Below the pieces are notes generated by a model that saw only the letters and a list, made by a program, of their open reading frames with translations, made no database searches and was not told where the DNA came from. Of a stretch of 16,530 nucleotides of DNA, positions 6,663-14,247 are shown piece after piece; within the stretch, counting starts at the first letter, position 1, and every line of letters starts with the position of its first letter. Location: positions 1 to 16,530 of the forward strand of contig MVGU01001953.1 of NCBI GenBank assembly GCA_002005505.1, read 5' to 3'. The stretch is from Botryococcus braunii (Eukaryota; Chlorophyta; Trebouxiophyceae). A program made the position numbers and the translations under genes.

Positions 6663-7250
6663 ATTCTCAATTCTACACCAGTTACTGGCTGACCGAGCTC
6701 CTTTCAACAAGCTCCCAACCCACACACCTTCCTTTATTGCGTGGCTTGCCGCAATAAACTCTGCCTCAACAGTGGAAGTAGCAACTGACTGTTGCTTCTT
6801 ACTTCCCCACGACACTGCTCCCCCATTCAACATGAGCACGAAACCAGTTGTTGTTTTTCGTGTATCAACATCTCCCTTAAAATCTGAATCTACAAAGCCA
6901 GCCAGACTTTGCTTCCCCTTCCCTCCATAAACCAAGCCCATCTCCTTGGTGCCTAACAGGTATCTCCCAATCCTCAACCCTGCACGCATGTGTGCAGTGG
7001 TTGGGGTAGCACGATAACGTGCCAGCAGACTAATAGCATGAGAAGTATCTGGCCGTGTGGTATTGGCCAAATATTGCAGCAATCCGATGAGCTCCAAGTA
7101 CCGGTGTCTGTCCGGCCGTGAAGATCCAGAACCCGCATTCTCTTCCCCAAAGATCTGAGAACACTTCGTACCAACTTCTTGCTTCCCCGTTCCTTTGCTT
7201 CCTACGGCCGGTACTCATCCTGGCATTGGAACACAAGCAAGAATCCAAAG
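6663..7250 (-). pseudogene. Truncated copia RNase H / RT tail (element E), split by element A
   Basis: Minus-strand translation gives DRHRYLELIGLLQYLANTTRPDTSHA, FVDSDFKGDVDTRKTTTGFV, GGAVSWGSKKQQSVATSTVE and EAEFIAASHAIKEGVW. This is the RT-to-RNase H connection and first half of RNase H, clearly homologous to element A (ANTTRPDISQA, VVWGSKKQSAVAKSTVEAEF) but well diverged. Going 3' it runs straight into the LTR of A at 6662, so the rest of the gene is displaced beyond A to the left of the window. Going 5' the frame can be followed to about 7215, where a stop and frame changes appear; similarity fades near 7250. It is a dead fragment of a different copia family that served as A's target. Confidence 0.88.
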
Positions 7251-7789
7251 CTCAACTTATTCTTTGATGACCACAACACAAACATGTACTACATGCTGTC
7301 CCTTCTTCCCTTTAAGAAAGGTACGAGCACTCTTAACATTACTTACTAGTCTAGAGCCACCGTTATTAGCAGAACCAACCCTCTACCATAAGGTGCCAAC
7401 CACCTCAATTCACAAAGCCTGAATAACCAGAAGCGCGGGACTACAAATTAGCAGTCCCCAACCAACACTTCTATTGTTAAAACCACTATTTGGTTTCCAG
7501 GTACACTCCAGTACCTTCAAACAACATGCATATCATGCAACAAACTGCAATGCAATTTAAATTCATGAGTTCTACCATTGTACTCAACCAACCAGTAGAG
7601 AGCTCAGCGCCCACAACAAACAAAGCTGTCAGTACATTCTTAAGTGTTTCCAAATACCTCCCCTCAAACCCTGGGGAGATGCACGTCACACACAGTGACC
7701 AAATGTTCAAGGGCCAGAACACAAAGGATCCTCAGCAAGGTCCCAGCCAATAACCATGGCTGAGATAAATCATGAGGTTAAAACAACTT
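7251..7789. other. Unassigned sequence upstream of the element E fragment
   Basis: The catalytic RT blocks expected upstream of the RNase H fragment on the minus strand (YVDD, ALYGLKQ) are not found. There are a few short open frames, none with a recognisable domain. Either the older element was truncated here or it has decayed beyond recognition. No RNA gene or clear repeat is seen. Confidence 0.4.
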
Positions 7790-7790
7790 A

Positions 7791-8561
7791 CACCCCCCTA
7801 AATAAGTTATTCCCACCCTGGCCGTCACTTGGCGTAATTCGTGTGGCATTTCGCAAGAAAATTAATATCGGCTCTGAAACTCCAGCACGTGATAGTACAT
7901 CAGTACACGTGACTGCCAAGCTGGTATAAACTCTTCCCGGTCCGCCCTTAAAGACGGTGCCACGTCGCGTTAGAGACCCCCCTGCAGTACGAGCCTCGCG
8001 GAAGCAAACAGGGCCTTCGAAACAAGACGCCGCAGCGTCTTGAGCATGAAAGCTTCTTCCGATTAAACTTGAGGCAAAGTATAATTCCTATTAAAGATTG
8101 TTGTCACAAAGTTTGGCGTTATTCGGTGCTGTGGGGGCTCCGTTGTAGCGGACATAAGGAGATCGAGGTTAAGGAGGCATGCGCTCGGCAGTTTTTGAGA
8201 ACAAAAGGGCTTTGTTCCTTCTCTCTAGGGCCCAGCTGACCAAAAGAGGGGAGTTTTGGGCGGACTCGTGGGGGACTTGAGGTCTGCATGGGGCCCCAAT
8301 CGGAAGCCGGGATTCGGCGTTGGCTAGGAAAAAAGACGCAAGAGATGGGATGGGGCCCGCCGGTTAGGCCGGATTTTCTGGTTTTTGTCAAAAATGGTAT
8401 TGTGATGCTACTACTGCTATAGGAATGAACCAAACTCTGTTTTTACGGACAGAACTTGCAGGCACGAAAGGGACCATTTAATGCCTTCAGTGGCAGGAAA
8501 AGGCGAATCCCTGAGAAGCAGTGCCCAAATTACGGGTGGGAATAACTTATTTGGGGGGGTG
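7791..8561. mobile_element. Non-autonomous TIR DNA transposon, 771 bp, TTA target duplication
   Basis: The ends are 28-bp inverted repeats, 7791-7818 and 8534-8561, beginning CACCCCCC(T/C)AAATAAG and continuing through TTATTCCCACCC with one mismatch. TTA flanks both outer ends (7788-7790 and 8562-8564), a 3-bp target duplication. A 3-bp TTA duplication fits PIF/Harbinger; the CAC terminus with 3-bp duplication also fits CACTA/EnSpm. The interior has no transposase-like frame; the longest minus-strand frame (8119-8433) is low-complexity and unconvincing. It is therefore a MITE-like, non-autonomous copy. Confidence 0.75.
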
Positions 8562-11500
8562 TTAGGAGATTCGAACCACGAATCGTCCGGAGTATCGAAC
8601 AGTACCCCGATCAACAAAATTCACACTTCGACACGGAGTCTTAACCCAAAAACCGCGTGACTACCACTCGAATTCACTCGAGTCGAACCGTAAAACCAGA
8701 AATCGACGTGCAGTCTCTCTCACTAACGTGTGAGAACTAGACCAACACGTTTTCTGTGCAGTAAGGGCTACAAGGCCTCCCTGAGCTACCCAGGACCAGG
8801 AAAACACTCAGTTCACACCAAATTGTCTAAGCATTTTCTAACAATTATCTCAACCATAATGCCACACTAAAAGACCACTTTCCAAGTGTTTCTAGTGGCA
8901 ATCTTGCACGTTGCGCACCAGCGCAACGATGTCTGAAAGCACTTAACCAGCCACAAGCCCCTTTCCAATTTTAACCAAAATCTTAACAACTCTACAGAAG
9001 ATTGTAGAATCAAGTTGACTACCCTGGAGGAAAAATTACAACCCTTAACAATGGGCAGTATCTCCTCAACTAGATTTTACCTCAAAAGGTTGTCTGTCAC
9101 ACACATAAGAGTATTCCAGCCATCACACATCATGGCCCATCCCTACCTCAATAATCCAATCAACATCATGTCTTATCTTGTCAGAAAATTGTCACAGGAA
9201 ACAAGGAAGTAACCAGCCTCTCATCAGAATGGTCCCCTTGCACCTATATTCCAACAAATACTCACCATTAAGGCAGCAACTGCTCTCAACAAGAACAGAT
9301 GCCCCATCTTAACACATGCAATCGTAATCATAAGCATGACCTGGCAATCCAACCATATGAAAATCGTCAGATCATGGTGCTTGTGTAAACATAAACACAG
9401 GCACATCCCTCATGACATATGAGTTGATCTAAACATGCTGTCTCCAAGGAGTTTCAAGCAAGTACAGCTTCTTGAGTCCTACCCCTGACTCTCAGCTACA
9501 TGCCTAAACATCTTAAATCAACCAAAATCAAGACAGGAAATATCTCATCCCTTTGGTTTCTTGGATTCCCAACCACAACATTAGGAGGATTAAATGCCTA
9601 CTCCATACTAGGATACCTCAGTCCAATTTGGCATGAACTTCCCTCCTCTATGTTTAAACCTTTTTGAACCAAAATGCACCATGGATGCACTAACTCTGCT
9701 ACCAACTGTTGAGCAAAATTCAAGCACTTCTGATCATCCCCTTTCTCTTTTGTTTTGATGTGAAGAGCACCCTCTTTCTACTGCAACCCATCCCATCACT
9801 GTGAATGTGTTCCAAGTGTTTTTATCACAACTCATGTACCCCAACAATTCTTTATCATCTAATCTGGATTAGATGATAAAGATTTCACCTTCTATGTGCC
9901 ACAATCTGATGCAGTACTAACATTTACATCTTCCCCAGAACCCTCAAAGGAATACCAGATTTCCACTACCCTGTTCAATTTTTTTCCTTCCCAAGTCTAC
10001 TCTCTCTGAATCATGATCATTCCCATAATCAACTTGACATCCTCTGAACTTCCAAAACTGATGTTGTAGAACTTGAAAGGCTCTCACATCCAATTTTTCT
10101 GAGCCCCAGGTACACTTCTTTGCGTCTCCCAAAACTCCCCTCCCTCTTCCGGGCAAGAACCTGAGTCTTGGAAACCCACACGTTTACGTAACGATAACCT
10201 GAAAACTACTCACTCCAATATTTCTGCGCTAACCACTCTGATTTCCCCTTCCATGGATCTGGACTTAAGGTTTGAAGACATTTGACATTTCCTTAAGCCA
10301 TCATGGTAAAGCACTAAGAATTTGGTGCAATACCAGACTTCACCACCTAAACGCGTGATCGCACCGATAACTTTTAAACTTCTCATGACCCAATTGTGCA
10401 TCAGCTTTGTCCCAAACACTCCCACACTTGGACAGCATATTCAGCTCACACACTTTTAGACTCTAGTTGCTGCCATGCAATTTCTTATCCTCACTCAACC
10501 CTATATCTCTTATCTTGATCAACAAGTCCCTCTGTTGATTAAGATTTGCATGTGCAGCACTATCCTACAACACACACATACACATGAGTGCACAAGAGAC
10601 AATTCATACTAACTCTACACCCAATCTAGTATCATGTAACTCAGCTCATGTTCATACATAACCTGCACATACTTGTTATCACTGTCTCTTTGACACCAAG
10701 TAAGCTCTTGCCAAGAGCCCCCCCTTTTCCTTTTCTTGGTTCAGGCTTAAATCCTAATATCAATAGGACAAACCTACAGAAGAAACTGTAGACCGCCCGC
10801 GAGGATGTGCCCCCAATGAAACCTCATCGTGGGGACAGCTCCAGCTACAAAAGCAGGAGTTGCTTGAGGTACTCAATGAGCCCGCCAGCCATCCTCTTCC
10901 ACTGCATCCTCAATCAATGCAACTCAAAATTAGTGTCATGCTCACTTTTACTCATGCCAACCCAGTCAGACCAGCCATATTCCCTCCACTTCATTGCTTC
11001 ACAATGCCAAACTGACTCACCTTTTTAAGTGATTTACATACACTAAGGATTTTGAACTCCAATGTTCACTCAACAATGAACATGATACCAACAAAAACCC
11101 AGTCATCACATACCTTTGATGGTTATCATCGCTTCAACAACTTCACAAGAAGCCACTCACTCCTCTTGCATGTAATCTCCCAACATCTTAATCTTCACAC
11201 AGCACCAAATCTCGCTCCAAAGTACATCTGGTACCATGCACCGTGATGTGAATTATGTAATCACCATGGCTGAAACTCCACATCACCACACATCAATGAT
11301 ATCAAATGCAACTGCGCTCTTTCACGCCAACCAGCATTTTCACAACAACCACTCCCGAAGCAAGCATACAAACAACAACCCCATCTTTCAAATGACACAT
11401 CAGTTGGCTCGGCCACAATTATTGAGAAGGTGCATCCCCATTGCCACATGCACAACTCTCCAGGTTGCAAGCCGTATCCGATGTTTTCCAATGGATCCAA

Positions 11501-11585
11501 TTGTCGATGTAGCTCCATCCAGTTGTCTCAAACCCCGAGCCCGCTCGCCTGTTTTGCAGCTGCTCTCTCACTGTACTGCTGGCTA
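8562..11585. other. 3-kb C-rich, G-poor region without a recognisable gene
   Basis: The plus strand is visibly rich in A and C and poor in G through most of this stretch, with many caaca/acaac motifs. Short minus-strand frames (9944-10156, 10210-10425, 11261-11518) have no family I recognise and none carries retrotransposon or transposase motifs on inspection. The lower part of this region should belong to the interior of element C, whose primer-binding site is at 11730-11744 facing leftwards, so decayed minus-strand retroelement sequence is the best guess. No tRNA or rRNA is seen. Confidence 0.4.
9849..9882. repeat. 34-nt near-perfect inverted repeat
   Basis: Arms of 16 nt (TCTTTATCATCTAATC and its complement) are separated by only two bases (TG). 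As RNA or extruded DNA this would form a tight hairpin. No T-run follows and no neighbouring gene is identified, so no function is assigned. Confidence 0.8.
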
Positions 11586-11720
11586 CTAATCAGTAACCAC
11601 TTGTCGTTCCGAGTGTGTCTTCACCACTCTAACTCTATCTGCAGCCCCACTGACCGTACGGCCCCGCGTGGCTCTTCTCTCTGGAGTGTCTTCTATCAGG
11701 ATGACGTCGTCGTCTTGCAT
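11586..11720 (-). CDS. Short ORF after the primer-binding site of element C, with SIM-like motif
   Basis: Forty-four codons on the minus strand, ATG at 11720 to TAG at 11586-11588, beginning only ten bases after element C's primer-binding site. It starts MQDDDVILIEDTPERRATRG and ends in VKTHSERQVVTD. The segment DDDVILIED is a hydrophobic V-I-L-I core flanked by acidic residues, the pattern of a SUMO-interacting motif. It is basic further on (RRATRGRT). By position it corresponds to ORF0 of elements A and B; DTPERRA loosely resembles TPEERA there, but that is too short to prove homology. The following sequence has stops in this frame, so this may be a truncated remnant. Confidence 0.4.
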   Translation of the reverse strand: MQDDDVILIEDTPERRATRGRTVSGAADRVRVVKTHSERQVVTD

Positions 11721-11729
11721 GCAATGAGC

Positions 11730-11744
11730 GGTGGGCCCATAACC
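11730..11744 (-). promoter_or_regulatory. Primer-binding site of element C
   Basis: On the minus strand this reads ggttatgggcccacc, 15 bases complementary to the anticodon arm of initiator tRNA-Met and equal to the site in element A. Three bases (ATA) separate it from the LTR's terminal CA. It shows that the LTR to its right is a 5' LTR of a minus-strand element, not a solo LTR. Confidence 0.85.
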
Positions 11745-11813
11745 TATTGTTGTATATGAAGGTGGCAGACGTATCGGTCAGCTCGTCCGTGTGCATGAAG
11801 AGAGACGTATCCC

Positions 11814-12138
11814 CTGTGAACACCACCAAGTACTCTCAATGTCTATATAGACCAGTGCTCGCACTGCCGTCTATATCTGCCGACTGCTCTCCGATCAGGA
11901 CACCCTTGGCCCTTCAGCAGTCCCAGGAGTTTAATGGCTACTCCCAACCAATCGCTATAACCAGTGTGTAACTCGTCACACACAAAAAACCTTACTGTTC
12001 GCACAACAGTAACATACAAGCAATGCAGCTCCTGTATTGAAATGAGTGTGACAGCAGTATATCAAGCAGTCCTTCAATACAGAGCAAACACTATTCAGCT
12101 TGGAGCTCGAAGCCCAGATGCATTCCACACCCCATCGA
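11814..12138 (-). repeat. X2 of element C: spliced (intron-less) leader copy, 325 nt
   Basis: This equals exons e1-e4 of the upstream copy (12168-12805) joined without a base added or lost: 107 + 79 + 72 + 67 = 325 nt. By eye 323 of 325 bases agree; the two differences are in one A-run of e2 near 11992-11997. Exact loss of three GT-AG introns shows the sequence passed through a spliced RNA and was reverse transcribed. It ends TTCACAG and runs into e5 and the primer-binding site. Confidence 0.93.
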
Positions 12139-12142
12139 CTGG

Positions 12143-12147
12143 TTACA
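12143..12147 (-). terminator. TGTAA poly(A) signal before X2 (element C)
   Basis: The minus strand reads TTTGTAACCAG directly ahead of X2. It occupies the same position as TGTAA in elements A, B and D. The spacer from the e4 donor to X2 is only 29 nt here. Confidence 0.5.
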
Positions 12148-12234
12148 AATGGTTTACGTATATTTACCTGTGAACACCACCAAGTACTCTCAATGTCTAT
12201 ATAGACCAGTGCTCGCACTGCCGTCTATATCTGC

Positions 12235-12338
12235 CTGCACCCGAGCGTTACGATTTACTTGTGGGTTCATCAGTGTCCATAAAATATATCTAAACCATAT
12301 AAAACACACACGCAACCTATCCACATATGTGTACGTAC
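12235..12338 (-). other. Intron i3 (104 nt) in element C leader
   Basis: On the minus strand it starts GTACGTACAC and ends CTCGGGTGCAG. It separates e3 from e4 in X1 and is precisely missing from X2. Introns i1-i3 all end TGCAG. Confidence 0.92.
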
Positions 12339-12410
12339 CGACTGCTCTCCGATCAGGACACCCTTGGCCCTTCAGCAGTCCCAGGAGTTTAATGGCTACT
12401 CCCAACCAAT

Positions 12411-12496
12411 CTGCACAATATGTGGATCATCAGAGATCAAAACAAAACAGTTATTTAACCAGCAGGAGCAAGCTTGTTATACGTATCTGTACTCAC
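12411..12496 (-). other. Intron i2 (86 nt) in element C leader
   Basis: On the minus strand it starts with the consensus donor GTGAGTACAG and ends ATATTGTGCAG. It separates e2 from e3 in X1 and is precisely missing from X2. Confidence 0.92.
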
Positions 12497-12575
12497 CGCT
12501 ATAACCAGTGTGTAACTCGTCACACACAAATAGCCTTACTGTTCGCACAACAGTAACATACAAGCAATGCAGCTC

Positions 12576-12698
12576 CTGCAACACAAGACACATGTAATGT
12601 TTCATTATCAGCAGAAACATCAGTATGCATGTGCTTAACGCCTGCGATCACAGCCACACGACTGCGACCGTTACCCTTGCCAACGATCGCTAGCTTAC
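12576..12698 (-). other. Intron i1 (123 nt) in element C leader
   Basis: On the minus strand it starts GTAAGCTAGC and ends TTGTGTTGCAG. It is present between e1 and e2 in X1 and absent at the exact same junction in X2 (near 12032). Confidence 0.92.
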
Positions 12699-12862
12699 CT
12701 GTATTGAAATGAGTGTGACAGCAGTATATCAAGCAGTCCTTCAATACAGAGCAAACACTATTCAGCTTGGAGCTCGAAGCCCAGATGCATTCCACACCCC
12801 ATCGACTGCCAAGCTTGCTCGCGATCTGGCGTTTCTATGCCTTCTGATCGTAACCGGCGGTA

Positions 12863-12894
12863 ACGGTACAGTTCCTTCCGAGAGGCTGTACCGT
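12863..12894. repeat. Inverted repeat in U3 of element C
   Basis: Arms ACGGTACAG and CTGTACCGT (9 bp, perfect) flank a 14-base loop, about 70 bp upstream of X1. It takes the place of the palindromes seen in U3 of elements A, B and D. Confidence 0.6.
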
Positions 12895-13251
12895 ACTGCA
12901 TGGCCACATAAACAACCCTGACTTGGCCCTATGCCAACGTGTAGCTCTATAGCTGCACCAGGGATCTCATACTTATACACGTGTACACACTCAATGGAGT
13001 CTTTACCTTGTGACCTTACCGTCACTAGTACAAGACCTGTACTGCATGGAGGTCACTATATGATCAACCTAACTGAACTTAATACATTACCCTTAGACAC
13101 GCAATCAGGCGCATCCTCTTAATTGTACTCCACACGTGGAGAAGTTCAAGTTATACAATGTTTCCTAAAACCACTTGATAAACTGATAGCGCCCCTGTAT
13201 CTAGTACGTTTGCCATCACGTATCTATACGTACCTATCAGTTTACACAACA

Positions 13252-13484
13252 GGGTACAGTAGAAATCTCTCTCTGAACCAGGTGGGTTGAGCGAGCGGAC
13301 AGCCAACGTGAAGGTGAAAGATGTAGTCCTTGACAATAAAGGCTCTCTCGTCAGGATTGCGGTCTCCACGTGGTCCTCCTTCCCGGATTCGTTCGTTGTA
13401 TGAAGGAGGTCCTGATCTCAAGCGCGCTGGCACGTTGAGGTTGGTAGTCTTCGGGGCTGTTTGCTTGGTCCGCTTCTTCGCCAT
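13252..13484 (-). pseudogene. ORF0 of element B: histone H3-like N terminus, truncated by element C
   Basis: The minus-strand frame starts at ATG 13482-13484, about 55 bases after element B's primer-binding site, the same place as ORF0 in A. It opens MAKKRTKQTAPKTT; RTKQTA-K-T matches the H3 tail at 8 of 10 positions. It continues through PPSYNERIREGG, NPDERAFIVKDY and QPTWFRERF, each with a counterpart in element A (PPTYDSLRRAGG, TPEERAFLVKDF, QPQWFRRR). It is uninterrupted up to LLYP, where element C's LTR begins at 13251; the last codons before the stop at 13242 come from that LTR. The conserved protein shows that ORF0 is a genuine gene of this retrotransposon lineage. No known domain is recognised beyond the tail-like start. 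Confidence 0.75.
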
Positions 13485-13538
13485 TCACACTCTAATGAGC
13501 TCCGATTCAGGCGCCACCCACATTCAGCGTCCGAGCCC

Positions 13539-13552
13539 GTGGGCCCATAACC
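13539..13552 (-). promoter_or_regulatory. Primer-binding site of element B
   Basis: On the minus strand this reads ggttatgggcccac, 14 bases matching the initiator tRNA-Met anticodon arm. It abuts the end of element B's LTR. Confidence 0.85.
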
Positions 13553-13576
13553 TAATATATTCTGAGCTTGGCGTAT

Positions 13577-13719
13577 CCTGCATGGTGGCGGAACGGAGGG
13601 TGTTAGACGATGTCCACTCTACTTGTGCGGTGTTAAGTAGACAAAGGACATATGCGTAACATGGACTGGTTAGCAACTGATTAATAGACACCCGGAGTGC
13701 CACTGTTGTTCCAACAAGT
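13577..13719 (-). repeat. Leader block X2 of element B
   Basis: Nearly identical to 13900-14043 (offset 323; a few substitutions and one single-base indel by eye). On the minus strand it is preceded by TGTAATG and ends ATGCAG|GATACGCC, running into e5. It contains a hairpin (TGTCC/GGACA and CTACTT/AAGTAG arms) where element A's block also has one. Confidence 0.9.
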
Positions 13720-13721
13720 CA

Positions 13722-13726
13722 TTACA
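13722..13726 (-). terminator. TGTAA poly(A) signal before X2 (element B)
   Basis: The minus strand reads TGTAATG directly followed by ACTTG, the first bases of X2. Element A has the identical arrangement, although flanking sequence has diverged. Confidence 0.6.
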
Positions 13727-13899
13727 ATATCTCTCAGCTCTCCTAACGAGGTGACGCAGTTCAAACAAGCCTAACCTGCTCTCACTCAGGTCGTGTTCAA
13801 TACTTTGTCCGATGAGCTAAACTTAACCCTATATGTCTAACATATTCTAACAGTGTTCATCTGTGTGATAGGCCCAGGAATATAACAAGGATTAAGTCA

Positions 13900-14043
13900 C
13901 CTGCATGGTGGCGGCACGGAGGGTGTTAGACGATGTCCACTCTACTTGTGCGGTGTTAAGTAGACAAAGGACATATGCGTAACATGGACTGGTTAGCAAC
14001 TGATTAATAGACACCTGGAGTGCCACTGTTGTTCCAACCAAGT
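13900..14043 (-). repeat. Leader block X1 of element B
   Basis: The upstream copy of the block. On the minus strand it is preceded by AAGGC and followed by a donor, ATGCAG|GTGACTTAATCC. Removal of 13900-13578 as an intron (323 nt, GT...AG) would join it to e5. Confidence 0.9.
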
Positions 14044-14139
14044 GCCTTCCCTATCCGTGCTCGCACCACAAACCTTCTTTCTGCAAACGTGTCTGTAACT
14101 TGCGTTCTGATTGTCTCCGTTCAAATGCATGTATTGCCT

Positions 14140-14160
14140 GGCAGAACTCAGAGTTCTGCC
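14140..14160. repeat. U3 palindrome of element B
   Basis: Arms GGCAGAACTC and GAGTTCTGCC around a single central A. It matches the palindrome of element A (6041-6066) with one central base missing, about 107 bp upstream of X1. Keeping both arms while the surrounding U3 diverged implies function. Confidence 0.85.
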
Positions 14161-14247
14161 CTCCTTACTAAATAGTATTGTCTTCATCTGGGGACTTGCC
14201 ATTCTTACTCCTCTGAGGGAAAGGCATGAATATTTATTAACATAACA

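Larger units (their letters stand above)
12168..12805 (-). repeat. X1 of element C: intron-containing leader copy, 638 nt
   Basis: Exons in transcript order: e1 12699-12805, e2 12497-12575, e3 12339-12410, e4 12168-12234, separated by introns at 12576-12698, 12411-12496 and 12235-12338. e4 is followed by a further donor (CAG|GTAAAT at 12168/12167). No single reading frame stays open through all exons: the open frame of e1 stops in e2. The leader is therefore probably non-coding RNA. Confidence 0.92.
11748..13251 (-). repeat. 5' LTR of element C (1504 bp) holding intron-containing and intron-less copies of its leader
   Basis: Read on the minus strand it begins TGTTGTGTA at 13251 and ends TATACAACA at 11748, so its termini are inverted repeats (8 of 9). 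Its left end (plus coordinates) abuts the element C primer-binding site. At 13251 it interrupts the ORF0 frame of element B. Transcript order: U3 13251-12806, leader block X1 with three introns 12805-12168, 29-nt spacer with TGTAA 12167-12139, intron-less block X2 12138-11814, and e5 11813-11748. The matching 3' LTR is not in the window. Confidence 0.75.
13553..14247 (-). repeat. 5' LTR of element B (695 bp)
   Basis: On the minus strand it starts TGTTATGTTAATA (compare TGTTATAATAG in A), includes ttccctcagaggagtaa like ttccctcagaagagtaa in A, and ends at the primer-binding site with TA where A has CA. U3 is 14247-14044 with the shared palindrome. X1 is 14043-13901, the spacer 13900-13720 begins GTGACT and carries TGTAATG at its end, X2 is 13719-13578, and e5 is 13577-13553. 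Sequence is related to A's LTR in blocks (CACTCCGGGTG, ATCAGTTGC, TAACACCCT) but well diverged, so B is a sister family. Confidence 0.88.

Noticed and set aside
8567..8580. tRNA-like B-box on the minus strand (GGTTCGAATCTCC)
   Set aside because: The flanking bases do not form a T-stem, and no D-arm, anticodon arm or acceptor stem can be drawn around it. Treated as chance.
11261..11518. 85-codon minus-strand frame as Gag of element C
   Set aside because: No Gag, zinc-knuckle or ORF0 similarity could be seen; codon content is Cys/Trp-rich as expected from a G/T-rich strand.
12139..12167. The 29-nt GT...AG segment between the two leader copies of element C as a complete tiny intron
   Set aside because: The other introns here are 86-123 nt. 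Comparison with A, B and D shows this is a shortened spacer with a donor at one end and TGTAA at the other; the likely acceptor is at the end of X2.
11976..12795. Minus-strand ORFs in element C's LTR (starting MRALVYIDIE and MECIWASSSKL) as protein genes
   Set aside because: They read through e1 and stop within e2 in both the spliced and unspliced copies; remaining exons are in other frames with stops. The leader looks non-coding.
13539..13552. gggcccataacc strings read as initiator tRNA-Met gene fragments on the plus strand
   Set aside because: Only the anticodon arm is present, each abuts an LTR end, and element A has the complementary string at its PBS. They are primer-binding sites of minus-strand elements.
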